A stretch of DNA of 11,036 bases from the NCBI GenBank assembly GCA_004151065.3, contig NWUY0303895130.1:1-11036 (forward strand), read 5' to 3'. Positions 1-8,398 of this stretch are shown here, piece by piece. Below the pieces are notes generated by a model. The model saw only the letters and a program-made list of their open reading frames with translations. It searched no databases and was not told the DNA's origin. Numbering within the stretch: the first letter of the stretch is position 1; the number at the start of each line of letters is the position of its first letter. The stretch is from Larix sibirica. Lineage: Eukaryota; Streptophyta; Pinopsida; Pinales; Pinaceae. Both the position numbers and the translations under genes were made by a program.

Positions 1-622
1 ACCTACAAATAATACCTCCAATGGATATCCTCCAAACAACCCATCACAAATCCATTAAAATATTCAAAAGCTATTCTTGGAATGAACATGAAATGAAGCT
101 TTACCTTCTCCAAGCCTCCATGAATTTGGATCCCTTACTCAAACCCAGTAAAAAATGGTTCAGTTGATGTCTCATATAGCCATATCTCTCATAAAATTCA
201 AAATATGGCCTCATTTGTTGAAATAAATGAGTTTTCCTCATCCATACCCCATGGGATGGGAGGCAAACTCTTCACATTCCATAATGTGGGCCAATGGGCA
301 TCTCGTCCACCTCTTCCACACTCGATAGGAGTTTTGATGGAGCATCATTATCCACCTGCGAATGCAGGCCTACAAACCTATCATGTTATAAAGGAATCTT
401 CCAGTTGGAGGTCATTTAAGCTCACTTAGGGATAAATTACATTATCTCATTATTAAGTGGTTAATTAATCCAAAAATGATCCAATGGGAGGAGGGTTGGC
501 CTATTTAGTTGTCTAATGTTATTACAAGTGATTGATAATTGTAGTGGATCATGATTACACTCCTTCTCACCGAATTGGGTCGACCTCTTTCTCCTTTCTT
601 CTCATTGGTGCAGCCTCCTCTA
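1..622. other. Stretch without recognisable genes
   Basis: A 74-codon plus-strand open frame at 205-429 has no recognisable domain and no conserved context, so it is not called as a gene. CTCCAATGGATATCCT at 16-31 is repeated exactly at 8370-8385 inside the pol spacer of the retroelement. The general look (CCAATGG-rich, AT-rich) resembles the non-coding repeats further right, so this may be retroelement UTR or LTR sequence. Confidence 0.35.
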
Positions 623-632
623 CTTATATAAG
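623..632. promoter_or_regulatory. Palindromic TATA-like site next to a pyrimidine tract
   Basis: CTTATATAAG is a perfect palindrome and could act as a TATA box in either direction. About 20 bases to the left, 584-603 is a pure 20-base pyrimidine run on the plus strand (polypurine on the minus strand). A TATA box with a polypurine run suggests retroelement LTR or UTR sequence, but no LTR ends or coding remains anchor it. Confidence 0.25.
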
Positions 633-1311
633 CTAATTAGGATCCCAAGGAGAATTCCATCACTTAGCCTTCCTTTTGTCCCCTTATCTTTTGATAAATG
701 ATAATTTCCTTCATTAAATTAGTTTTATGACATTATAAGCATTTATACCAAGTGAATTCTTGAAATAGTTTGCAACTATAAGCTTTATTTGGTCAAATAT
801 TAGGCCCCCTTAGATTGACATGATAAAACTAGGTCCCATGACGGAAAAGTTGATATCTCCCTCATATTTTATTGGAATCATGAACCATTTAATGAGTTGT
901 AAATATTATTGATAGGGATACATGATCCAACCATTGTTTACTGATAACATCCATATTGTTCTTGATTCAATTTTTCCACAAGGTCTTCCACCCTCATCAT
1001 CCATGGAATTAACAAAACACAAAGAGAGTAAAAAGTCAAATTTAAACAATGGAAATCAAACCCAAGGGCCAAGGCAAGGGGATCCATAAAAAACATAAAT
1101 TAGTGTTCAAATTATGCAAAAACACATTCCATCATGCATAAAAACTTCATGATCAACCAAATTCAATGTTCAAATACATTTTTAGAAAGAGTCTTTCAGA
1201 ACTAGTCAAGCAAGGCATAGACCGTGCCAAGCCAAAAACAAGAATCAAAGAGATCCAAAACACTCAGTCCATCATACTCCATCAAACCTGGTTCTCAACA
1301 GTGAATGTTTA
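633..1311. other. Stretch without recognisable genes
   Basis: No frame of note, RNA gene or repeat was recognised. The part from about 1000 to 1300 is A-rich on the plus strand and lacks coding features. Confidence 0.4.
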
Positions 1312-1329
1312 AAAACCCTTAAAACATGG
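1312..1329 (+). repeat. 18-bp direct repeat, left copy
   Basis: AAAACCCTTAAAACATGG lies just before the first minisatellite unit and pairs with the copy at 2412-2429 (17 of 18 bases identical). Confidence 0.5.
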
Positions 1330-1349
1330 CTTCCTTCCCTAATGTTGGC

Positions 1350-1875
1350 ATGCCATCGATGAGTTATTGGTTTCCTGCAGAAATTGTGTCGGTGAGTTGT
1401 GAGTTTCATGCCGCAACGTCGATGTTTTTTGGACTTTTCTACCACATGTCGGAAAGTTTTGGATTTCCTGCCACAATATCAGTAAGTATTTCCTTTTGCG
1501 TCGTGACACCGGAAAGTTCTGGCTTCTTCTACGCAACAATCGATGACTTTTGGATTGCCTGTCGAAATATCGGTAGTTTTTGGCTTATCCGTCACAATGT
1601 CGACGACTTTCTATATCTTCACCGCAACTGTCAGCGACTTTTCCCAATCTTTCCAAAATGTCGATAAATTTATCAATTCTCATAAAAACGTCGATGACAT
1701 TCTCAAATCTTGCTGAAACATCAGTGAACTTACCAATTCTCGTTGAAATTTCAGTGAACTTCTTAAATACTGCCGAAACATCGGTGAACTTATTAATTCT
1801 TGCCGAAACGTCAGCAAACTTCTCAAATATTTCCAAAAACCAAACGGTGAACTTAGGAATTCTTGCAGCATTCTT
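1350..1875. repeat. 30-bp minisatellite, about 17 units, with a 60-bp higher-order pattern
   Basis: A core resembling TCGGTGA (variants TCGATGA, TCAGTGA, TCAGCAA) recurs at 1356, 1389, 1419, 1449, 1479, 1509, 1540, 1570, 1600, 1631, 1661, 1691, 1721, 1751, 1781, 1811 and, slightly shifted, 1845. Most steps are exactly 30 bases. A typical unit is CTTGCCGAAACATCGGTGAA followed by CTT and a variable AT-rich end. From 1661 the ends alternate between AATTCT (1661, 1721, 1781) and AAAT (1691, 1751, 1811), so the right half is a 60-bp repeat of two 30-bp subunits. The left half is more diverged. Because 30 is divisible by three, frames stay open on both strands (for example 1580-1894 plus and 1585-1836 minus), giving decapeptide repeats without any sign of being genes. 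Confidence 0.9.
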
Positions 1876-1879
1876 TCAT

Positions 1880-2411
1880 ACTATGTCATTTTGAGAATAA
1901 ATTCTTAGACATTCCTACGTGCCTTCGAAAACTTCTTCTTTCATATATATTAAGCGTTAAGCTTTAGATGAATGTGTCACCTAATCTCAGAAGGAAAAAC
2001 TAATATTTGTAAGTTAATGCATAACGCTGGAAAGCATACCAGATAATTTTCAAACAACTTCCAAACTTTGCAAGGCAAGTTGAAAATCAGGATTTGGACA
2101 TAGAATAAACTTAAGACACTCAATGAACCATCAAAACCATTTTTCATGTCAAAGCAAGACATCGGAGAAAAGAAGAATCTTTACGTCAAAATAGTCCAAA
2201 AGATTCATTCAAGCAGCATGGTCACATTGAAAAATATTATCATGAAGGAACTGATGGACATATAAGCATTAAAACTTCATTCATATTATTCATCATTTTA
2301 TTCATCATTTGCATATCAATCTAAAGACACTAAAGAACCCAAAATTTAGTATGGGGTGCCTTGCTTTTCTATTCCAAGATCAAGAAAATTAGGGGAGGTA
2401 GTTGTGGCCAC
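1880..2411. other. Stretch without recognisable genes
   Basis: Frames are short and closed by stops; the 61-codon minus-strand frame at 1977-2162 has no recognisable feature. A small tandem duplication of ATTCATCATTT occurs near 2287-2310. Nothing else was found. Confidence 0.4.
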
Positions 2412-2429
2412 AAAACCCTCAAAACATGG
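2412..2429 (+). repeat. 18-bp direct repeat, right copy
   Basis: AAAACCCTCAAAACATGG here matches AAAACCCTTAAAACATGG at 1312-1329 at 17 of 18 bases, exactly 1100 bases apart. The two copies enclose the 30-bp minisatellite. It directly follows the perfect palindrome TTGTGGCCACAA at about 2402-2413. The match does not extend clearly beyond the 18 bases. Confidence 0.5.
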
Positions 2430-2577
2430 TCGCCACGAATGTCTCGTCGGATGTTTGTGAAATCCATTTCCCTACACTTGAATATTGACATCCTTCATTT
2501 CACATCATCAATCAAGATCGTTCAAAGATGAAAATACCTTCATTTTTGCTCACGTCACAACTTTCTAAGAGAACCAA

Positions 2578-2693
2578 GTGAACTAGGTCACGCATGTTTG
2601 GAAGAAAAGAGCAATTCAGGATGCATATTTTCTCAGACATGTGTGACCTAGGTTTCACCTGTCTCTCAGAGAGGTGTGACCAAGGTCACACCT
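2578..2693. repeat. Cluster of three related palindromes (GTGTGACC/GGTCACAC type)
   Basis: Three sites share one palindromic theme. At 2578-2591 GTGAACTAGGTCAC has GTGA and TCAC arms. At 2641-2659 GTGTGACCTAGGTTTCACC has the perfect 8-base palindrome ACCTAGGT at its centre. At 2672-2693 there is a perfect 10-base inverted repeat, AGGTGTGACC and GGTCACACCT, around a 2-base AA spacer. Between the last two, CACCTGTCTCT and AGAGAGGTG (about 2656-2676) can form a competing hairpin. What it does is unknown; it could be a transposon end, a binding site or a structured RNA relic. Confidence 0.6.
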
Positions 2694-2699
2694 ATCCAG

Positions 2700-3547
2700 T
2701 GAAAATGAGTGACGTGTGTTGTCCCTCAAGTTGAACCTCGACTAGATTAGGTATTTATTTGATTTTCCATGCCATCTATAACTTCAAACAACATAAAAAA
2801 GGCTACAGTCTAGATAAAAATGCCAAGGAGGGTTGTTTAGATATTACCATCTCTGCGCCAGTTTAGGTCAGTAAGCAAGTCCTCTAAAAAATGGATGGAA
2901 CCCTTAAAAATGGAATGTATGAATCATAGTATATCACCCTAGGTACCTTTGAGATATTCTTTGCAAAATTGACTAGATTTACAGCTGAAATATGAAGTGC
3001 ATGGGAGGGAATATCAGCTACCAAAACACTGTGAGTGTTGAATTTAAAACGGAGGCACAAATATTTCACGAGCCATCAAAACTAAAAATAAGAATAGCCA
3101 GGGCTCCTTAATCATAGCTCAATTCTATGAAGGAGAAAATAGAAACATTAAATACATTCAATAGTAAAGCATGAAAGGATTTCCATTAATATGCATTCAA
3201 GAAAACATTCAAAATCATATAGGTGGGGAAACTTTTAGATCCATATGACTCTAGGTATACAAATAAATAAATTTCATACTTTTTCAAAAGTAAATTCAAC
3301 ATCAGATAAGACACTTTTAATTCAAAATACCAGTGGCAATCTTGCCTCGGTCCTGGTCTTAAAGAACAACATATTTATTTTCATCAGTACAATAGTGCAT
3401 ACAACAAGGGGGGGGGTAATTCATCTCTTCCCTAGTCCCATTTTCTTTTTTATCAACAAGATAATTTCTCTGAACCTATACTATGAAGAAAGAGGCAAAG
3501 AAGAAAGAGAATGGACTAATGTTGCAAATCCTAGCAACTTTTTTTAG
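2700..3547. other. Stretch without recognisable genes
   Basis: No domain was recognised in any frame. A plus-strand open frame at 3245-3547 (100 codons) has no recognisable motif, and its composition is typical of chance frames in AT-rich DNA. A run of nine G at 3408-3416 is unusual in this AT-rich setting and is a likely site of length variation or sequencing error. Confidence 0.4.
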
Positions 3548-5092
3548 CTCCTAGACTCATAGAAATGACTGAACCTTCTTTCACGTTTCTTCTTGTTGAA
3601 TTTAAACATGCTCTATGATGCTTACTATGCCCTTCGAGTGCCTCTATGTGACAATGTCTTGCTCTTGGAATCTACATCCTCCTACTGAGGTGGCATAACC
3701 GATTTCCATGAACAACTCACCCATAATTATATGTTATCCTCTAACTTATTCTTTATTTTCCTCTCACTATTAGGTCATTGAAGGATGAAACCAATTCTCA
3801 TACTGAACAACATTGGTGTACCCTATCTAGTAATGAACAACATTAGTGAGTAAATGTTTCTAGTATGACACTAGAGGAAATTACTCTATGTTGTGCTATG
3901 AAAAATCATTTGCAAAACGGACCAACTCCTACCTTGTAATGATGTATTACGAAGCAAACTCAGCAAATGAGGCTTCATATTCAAAATATTCATCCTTAAG
4001 GAATCCATTATAGGAGAAATATTGTTGTATGCCAGTCCAACTGGAGACTAGACTCTCTAAGTCATTCCTCCAAGTAACAATGGAAACGAAAAACTAGGAT
4101 GAAGTGAGAGTGTAGATACCAACAATTCTAGTAGGATTGTTTAGGATTGCAAATGATCGCTCTCTAAGTTCTTCATAAAATGTACCAATAGTATAATGGG
4201 GCGTGAGAGAGAGAGATGTGGTAGGAAAAACAAAGGCCATTTTTTTCGAATGAATATCTTGATTCCTTGCAATGTTCATTTGATGTGGGTTTTGAATCTC
4301 CAACTAGATTTGGACTTTGTAATGTTCATTAAACATGAGTAGTGGTTGAGAGTGGGAAATAATTTATTTTTCATATGAACAACTAGAACCATTCTTGCAG
4401 GGGATTTCATCTCATACAAAAACAAGAGAAACAACCTAGAGATTAGTGAGGCCATATGCATGACTACCAAGGGGTGTGACTTCAATGAGACGAGGATTAG
4501 GGTGGTGCATGAAGCAATGAATTTTGAATGAACATGAAGGATATGTATAGATGTAAAATGATAGTGAGGTGGTTGTTTAAATGTAAATATTATATGTGAA
4601 ATTATGAGTCTGGGATCTAGATACCAAGATAGGATTTTAATGATGGAAACTCACATACACGGGTGTAGGATAATACATGCAAGTGGGAAGGAATGATGAA
4701 CCAAGAGGAAAATGGATGGGACGACTTGGATATGAATGTGTTGTGATGTTGAAATGAAAAAATTTACAAGATTGGCATACCAACTGATTTGGTATGGATG
4801 CGGCTTCGCATGAAATATCATCCCTTGACCGCTCGAATCAATTGTAGTGTCGCGAGGCATCAGAAAGATCCTCTTGCATGGATGGACTAGATCTAGCACT
4901 AGAATATTGGAAAACTTTAATCATACCCACTAACGGGTGGTAGAACCCTCCTTCATTATTGACTTGTTCCTTAACACTAATAACAATCTTTATTCACTTT
5001 GCGAAGGAGGTATGGTTTGATTCTGGACTTTGATAATAAGATCCGCTAATTTATAATCCCGCCTCATGTTATTATTCCTTTGACAGTTAGGG
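3548..5092. other. Stretch without recognisable genes
   Basis: All frames are short or broken. Two overlapping minus-strand open frames at 4094-4303 and 4276-4485 show no domain, signal or repeat I recognise. Small local features are a near-identical 15-base repeat 30 bases apart (TGAACAACATTGGTG at 3803 and TGAACAACATTAGTG at 3833), a (GA)6 microsatellite at 4205-4216, and the primer-binding-like site listed separately. It probably consists of old retroelement DNA, but nothing in it proves that. Confidence 0.4.
4611..4626 (-). other. Weak primer-binding-site-like sequence
   Basis: The minus strand reads TGGTATCTAGATCCCA. The first seven bases match the complement of the plant initiator-Met tRNA 3' end (TGGTATCAGAGC), and AGA follows after one extra base. 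This is the primer used by many plant LTR elements. No LTR ending in CA was recognised immediately upstream on that strand and no gag follows, so this may be chance or an old relic of a separate element. Confidence 0.2.
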
Positions 5093-5560
5093 ATTTTTTG
5101 AAAAGATGCGAGATTTAGTATGATCCATTGGCAGATGAATAACTTTTAACTCCACTACACATTCCTTACAATGCCAATGGCTTAAATTTATCTTAGGGAG
5201 ATGCTTGCTTTGATCTAATCCATGGGTGGAGAGGGACACCTTTAAACTCTGCTACATGTTCTTATGTCGTCAGTGATTGGGGTTTCTTTGACAAGTTGTA
5301 TGATCCATTATGGGTCGTCAGCGGGATGAGCTCTCTCTCGTACTTGACTCTTGCTTCCATGCCACCAATGGTCCATGTTTTCTCTAACAAGATGCATGCT
5401 TTAATCTTGTTGTTGGAGTACAACTCCCCTTTTTTATTTAATGCACATTATAGCTCCTTCAATGGCCTAGAACAGTTCTAAAGAGGTACAATATTTCATC
5501 CAGGTCGTTGGCAGGGAGGGAGACCACTTATATTTATTGCTCATTTTAACGTTGTTGTGA
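5093..5560. repeat. Degenerate ~95-bp tandem repeat, block 1 (about five units)
   Basis: A core resembling TTTCTTTGACAAGATG recurs at a regular step: aaagatg near 5102, gagatg near 5198, caagttg near 5292, caagatg near 5388 and aaagagg near 5481, giving 94-96 bases per unit. Other shared parts are ATGATCCATT (5121 and 5299) and a block read as ACTTTTAACTCCACTACACA near 5144 and ACCTTTAAACTCTGCTACAT near 5238. Units are strongly diverged. The 61-codon open frame at 5296-5481 is a by-product. The same family forms block 2 at 6590-6850. Confidence 0.68.
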
Positions 5561-6589
5561 GGAGAACTATCCTATGACTAGGGTGAGGTCACCAACACCT
5601 AGGCTTTCTAAGAAAGACATCTAGGGTTGTACAGAAAACAAATGAGGGTTTGCATTCAAATGATGCACCTTATTTATGTAGGTTGATCCAAGATTTTGTT
5701 TCTCCTTATCTTTGCTTTAAACCTTTGGTCTCTTGATCTAAGAACCTACAAAACCACAATAATACCTTCCTCAAGATGTTTTGACCATAATAAAACAATT
5801 GAAAAAATGAGAATAAGACAAGGGTATAAGCATATGAATCTACTCTCAATATAAAATATTAATCATTCCATCAATCATATCATAAACTCAGAAATAGGGA
5901 AGGGAAATATGTCAATCCTATATTGATAACATAAACAGGTACAATATTACCTTATAATTGTTTTGGTACCTCACGAAACCTCGAATCTATATATCCTTGA
6001 TTATCTTCTCCAACACACCCAATCAATCTCTAGGTCTACCAAGGATATGACAACATATGCACAGGGAAAGGGGGGATGGATATAGCACTATTCCTCCATC
6101 ATAACATTACTTGTGGGAAAAATGGTCCTCCTCATGGCCTTACTTCCATGTTTTTATACTAAGTGTGGATAAATAGGCTTGAATGAGAAGAGGTTGCAAC
6201 CGGTGGGGTGTTTACCAAAACCACCCCAACTACCCCAATTTTGATTTTTTATTTTATTTTTTGTGATTTTCTGGGGAAAAACACTGATCACCAAGGGGAA
6301 ACAAGCACTTGACATGCACTTGAAACAAGATCAAGGTGTTTTTTTAACAAGTTTTGTTGAAAATTCTAGTGGAACACATACCACCAGGGATTAACAAGCA
6401 AGTTGCTTGACCACCAACAATGTTTTTGTAATAGCACTAGATTGAAAACTTCATTTGTGTTGAAGAATCAATGGGTGATCAAGGCCAAAAAATCAAACAC
6501 CAAATCTAGGCTCTTCCATCCCTATTGTCAATTTTTGTGATCAATAGTTGTAATGTTTTCATAGATGGAGAAGTGTCAATTTGGGCTAT
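5561..6589. other. Non-coding stretch between the two 95-bp repeat blocks
   Basis: No coding potential or known domain was found. The stretch is AT-rich with a pyrimidine-rich TTTTTTATTTTATTTTTTG run near 6246-6264, an imperfect hairpin with arms CAAGCAA and TTGCTTG at 6395-6409, and a short inverted repeat GGTGA-gg-TCACC at about 5582-5593. Its position between two blocks of the same repeat suggests either an LTR or other insertion splitting one array, or a part of the array too diverged to align. No target-site duplication was seen at its edges. Confidence 0.4.
6151..6158 (-). promoter_or_regulatory. TATA-box-like sequence, possible LTR promoter
   Basis: The minus strand reads TATAAAAA here, in the same orientation as the pol remains. 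About 35-50 bases upstream on that strand lies the perfect palindrome GGTTGCAACC (6192-6201) and a GC-rich hairpin (GGGGTG at about 6205 pairing with CACCCC at about 6222). A TATA box with GC-rich upstream DNA is what an LTR U3 end looks like, but no LTR boundaries or second LTR copy confirm it. Confidence 0.3.
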
Positions 6590-6850
6590 AACAAATGCCT
6601 CCAACAATCCATATTTAGTCTGAGAAGGTGCACCGTTGCATCTAGGTTGTCAACAAGAAGTTATGATTTTTATATTCAATGGATATTTCAATGCCTCCAA
6701 TGGTCTATATCTCTCTGGGAAAGATTCGTGGTCCAATCTAAGCCATTCGTGGGAAGGAATCACTTGTTACTCTTTTTGTTCAAACTCCATGAATGGCTCA
6801 GATCTTTCTGGGTAATTTGCAATATCCAATCATGACCATTGGCCTTCAAG
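6590..6850. repeat. Degenerate ~95-bp tandem repeat, block 2 (about three units)
   Basis: TGCCTCCAA occurs at 6596 and again at 6692, and a related CTCCATGAATGG lies at 6786. Each is followed about 25 bases later by a (C)TCTxxGxxAA core: agaagg at 6623, aaagat at 6719 and gtaatt at about 6812. Spacing is 91-96 bases. The unit starting at 6692 aligns without net gap over about 50 bases to 5360 in the other block, sharing TGCC-CCAATGGTC, then AAGAT and AATCT. An 84-codon open frame across this block is a by-product of the repeat and has no recognisable protein features. Confidence 0.65.
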
Positions 6851-6860
6851 GCCCGACTTC

Positions 6861-7241
6861 TTTTCTATTCGGGTTTTAATCTTCTTCTTCATAGAATTAG
6901 AAATCGGCTACAATGGCAGGTACAAAGAGGGAAACAACATTTGGCTCCTTTTGTGGGATGAATCCTCCTTGAGAGGTGTCACTAATACAACTTGAATCTC
7001 TAGTGATACTAGACCAATGCCTTGACCTATGTTGGGCTATGGAGTCATTTTTGAGCTTATACTTTGAGGATATTTAGAGAATTCCTGTGTGAAAAAAGGT
7101 TGATTATGGACTCTCTTATGTGCACGATAGAGCGAAAGGAATCAACTGTGATCCTTTAGGGAGAACAAAAAATGGGCAAACAAGAAAAGTAAGATAGCAA
7201 CTGAATAAGGAAACTATAATACTGGTTGGAATAGCTCCTAT
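6861..7241. other. Non-coding tail next to the pol stop
   Basis: This stretch separates the pol stop from the 95-bp repeat block. Minus-strand reading shows many stops and no recognisable domain. On the minus strand it has short purine-rich runs, for example AAGGAGG and AAAAGGAG around 6940-6980 and GAAGAAGAAGATTAAAA around 6875-6891. One of these could be a polypurine tract before a 3' LTR, but none can be chosen. It is most likely the start of the element's 3' untranslated region. Confidence 0.45.
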
Positions 7242-7599
7242 TTATACAGATAAAAAGGGTTTCAAATACCTATCATCGACATGATATTCTAGTGGTTGTC
7301 CTTCCAAATGTGTAATATTAAAGGTGTTGGAAGGTAGGCCTATAAATTCTTTAATCACAAATGGTCCTATCTACAAGCTATAAAATTTTTCATGTTTTCT
7401 AGGGTCTTCATGCCTTTTGTCCCACATTAGCACTAGATCTCCCTTCGGGAATTCTTTATATTTGGCCTTGATGTCAAAGGAGATATTATTTTTCTCTTGA
7501 TATGATTTAAAACCTTGATATACATTTCTCCTCAATTTCTATAATTCGACCAAGTGATTTATCCTCCTTTTGATCATGTCAGGATCTTCTACCAATCTT
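7242..7599 (-). pseudogene. Integrase C-terminal domain with GPF motif, end of pol
   Basis: After a frameshift near 7590 the reading frame runs through VEDPDMIKRRINHLVEL, a stop, then a charged helix and FPKGDLVLMWDKRHED. HEKFYSL-stop-IGPFVIKEFIG follows; the GPF triplet at 7367-7359 is the GPY/F signature of gypsy integrase C-termini, and the stop at 7373-7371 replaces the Trp normally found shortly before it. FNITHLEGQPLEYHVDDRYLK leads to the terminal TAA at 7244-7242. Apart from two internal stops this is the best preserved frame in the element. No recognisable chromodomain follows, which fits the non-chromoviral Tat lineage. Confidence 0.88.
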
Positions 7600-8398
7600 G
7601 CAGTACTTTCACGGTTGTAAGTTCTAATTTTATGTGGATGACCACTTCCAACCCATAGACTATCTATGAAGGTGCTTATCCTATAGCTCATTTTGTAAAT
7701 ATTCTATCATCCCAAAGAGCGTACCTGAGTTGAATATCCGATGACTTCTTGTTCTCAGAAAGGGTCCTTTTTATAATTTTCATAAGATTTTTATTGGAAG
7801 ATTCAGCTTGACCATTTCCCTAGGGATAATAATTGGAGTGACTTAGAAGGATATTGAATTTATGCAAGAATGTGATCATTGTAAGGGAAATATAGGATTT
7901 GGAATTATCAGTTGCTATTTTCTTGGGGTAGTCGAACCTGGATAGGATATTTTCCTCAAGAAACTTGATTACTACCCGGTCATTTGGTTGTTTAGTAGGT
8001 ATAGCCTCTACCCATTTAGTGAAGTATTATGTGGCAGTTAGAATCCACTTGTGTTGGTTACTATATGGAGGATGTATTTCCCTAATGAAATCAATGTCCC
8101 CCTGTTCAGAGAGTGCTTCGACTTGGACATGCTTCAAAGGTAATGTTGACAACTTTTTTTTCCCATAGAAGATTTGGAAGGGCATACAGGTTCTTACAAG
8201 ATTGTGTACATCAAAGAAAATTGTAGGTCAAAAGTATCCAAACCAGGTTATTTTATGGGATGCTTCCATTGCAACAAAATGTACCCCACATATCCTTTGA
8301 TGCATTTATTTCATCATTGTTTCAACTTCATATTCTAACATACATCTAAGTAATAGGCATTGATGTTTTCTCCAATGGATATCCTTATCTATGGTGCA
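7600..8398 (-). pseudogene. Integrase zinc finger and DDE catalytic core, broken
   Basis: Integrase inserts the cDNA copy into the genome. The frame continues from the spacer after a TAA at 8398-8396. The zinc-binding motif has its two His at 8302-8300 and 8281-8279 and the first Cys at 8188-8186, but the second Cys is Phe (8179-8177, TTC). The core keeps all three acidic residues: Asp in GDIDFI (8092-8090), Asp in ATDNS (7909-7907) and Glu in GQAESSNKN (7804-7802), with 34 codons between the last two. FTKWVEAIP, VVIKFLEENIL and ALWDDRI are further conserved blocks. Stops occur at 8308-8306, 8230-8228 (where Trp is expected), 8029-8027, 7822-7820 (where Gln is expected) and three times at about 7687-7660. 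The whole stretch stays in one frame to about 7590. Confidence 0.92.

Noticed and set aside
205-429. 74-codon plus-strand open frame as a small gene
   Set aside because: No domain, signal peptide or conserved neighbour was recognised. A frame of this length is expected by chance.
584-603. Polypurine tract (minus strand) marking a 3' LTR start
   Set aside because: The run is long and pure, but the sequence after it on the minus strand does not begin with TG and no LTR copy is known, so only the TATA-like neighbour is listed.
1350-1875. CRISPR array
   Set aside because: The 30-base units follow each other directly with no unique spacers, units are diverged, and the setting is plant nuclear DNA.
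1326-1894. Plus- and minus-strand open frames across the minisatellite as genes
   Set aside because: They exist because the 30-base unit is divisible by three and lacks stops. Several frames on both strands are open at once and none has a recognisable domain.
3245-3547. 100-codon plus-strand open frame
   Set aside because: It has no recognisable domain, no supporting context and AT-driven composition. It also runs through a nine-G homopolymer that would shift the frame readily.
4094-4485. Two overlapping minus-strand open frames as a gag fragment after the primer-binding-like site
   Set aside because: No zinc knuckle (CCHC) or other gag feature is visible, and the frames differ. The link to the weak primer-binding site is not enough.
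6581-6835. 84-codon plus-strand open frame
   Set aside because: It lies across the degenerate 95-bp repeat, and its sequence simply reflects the repeat.
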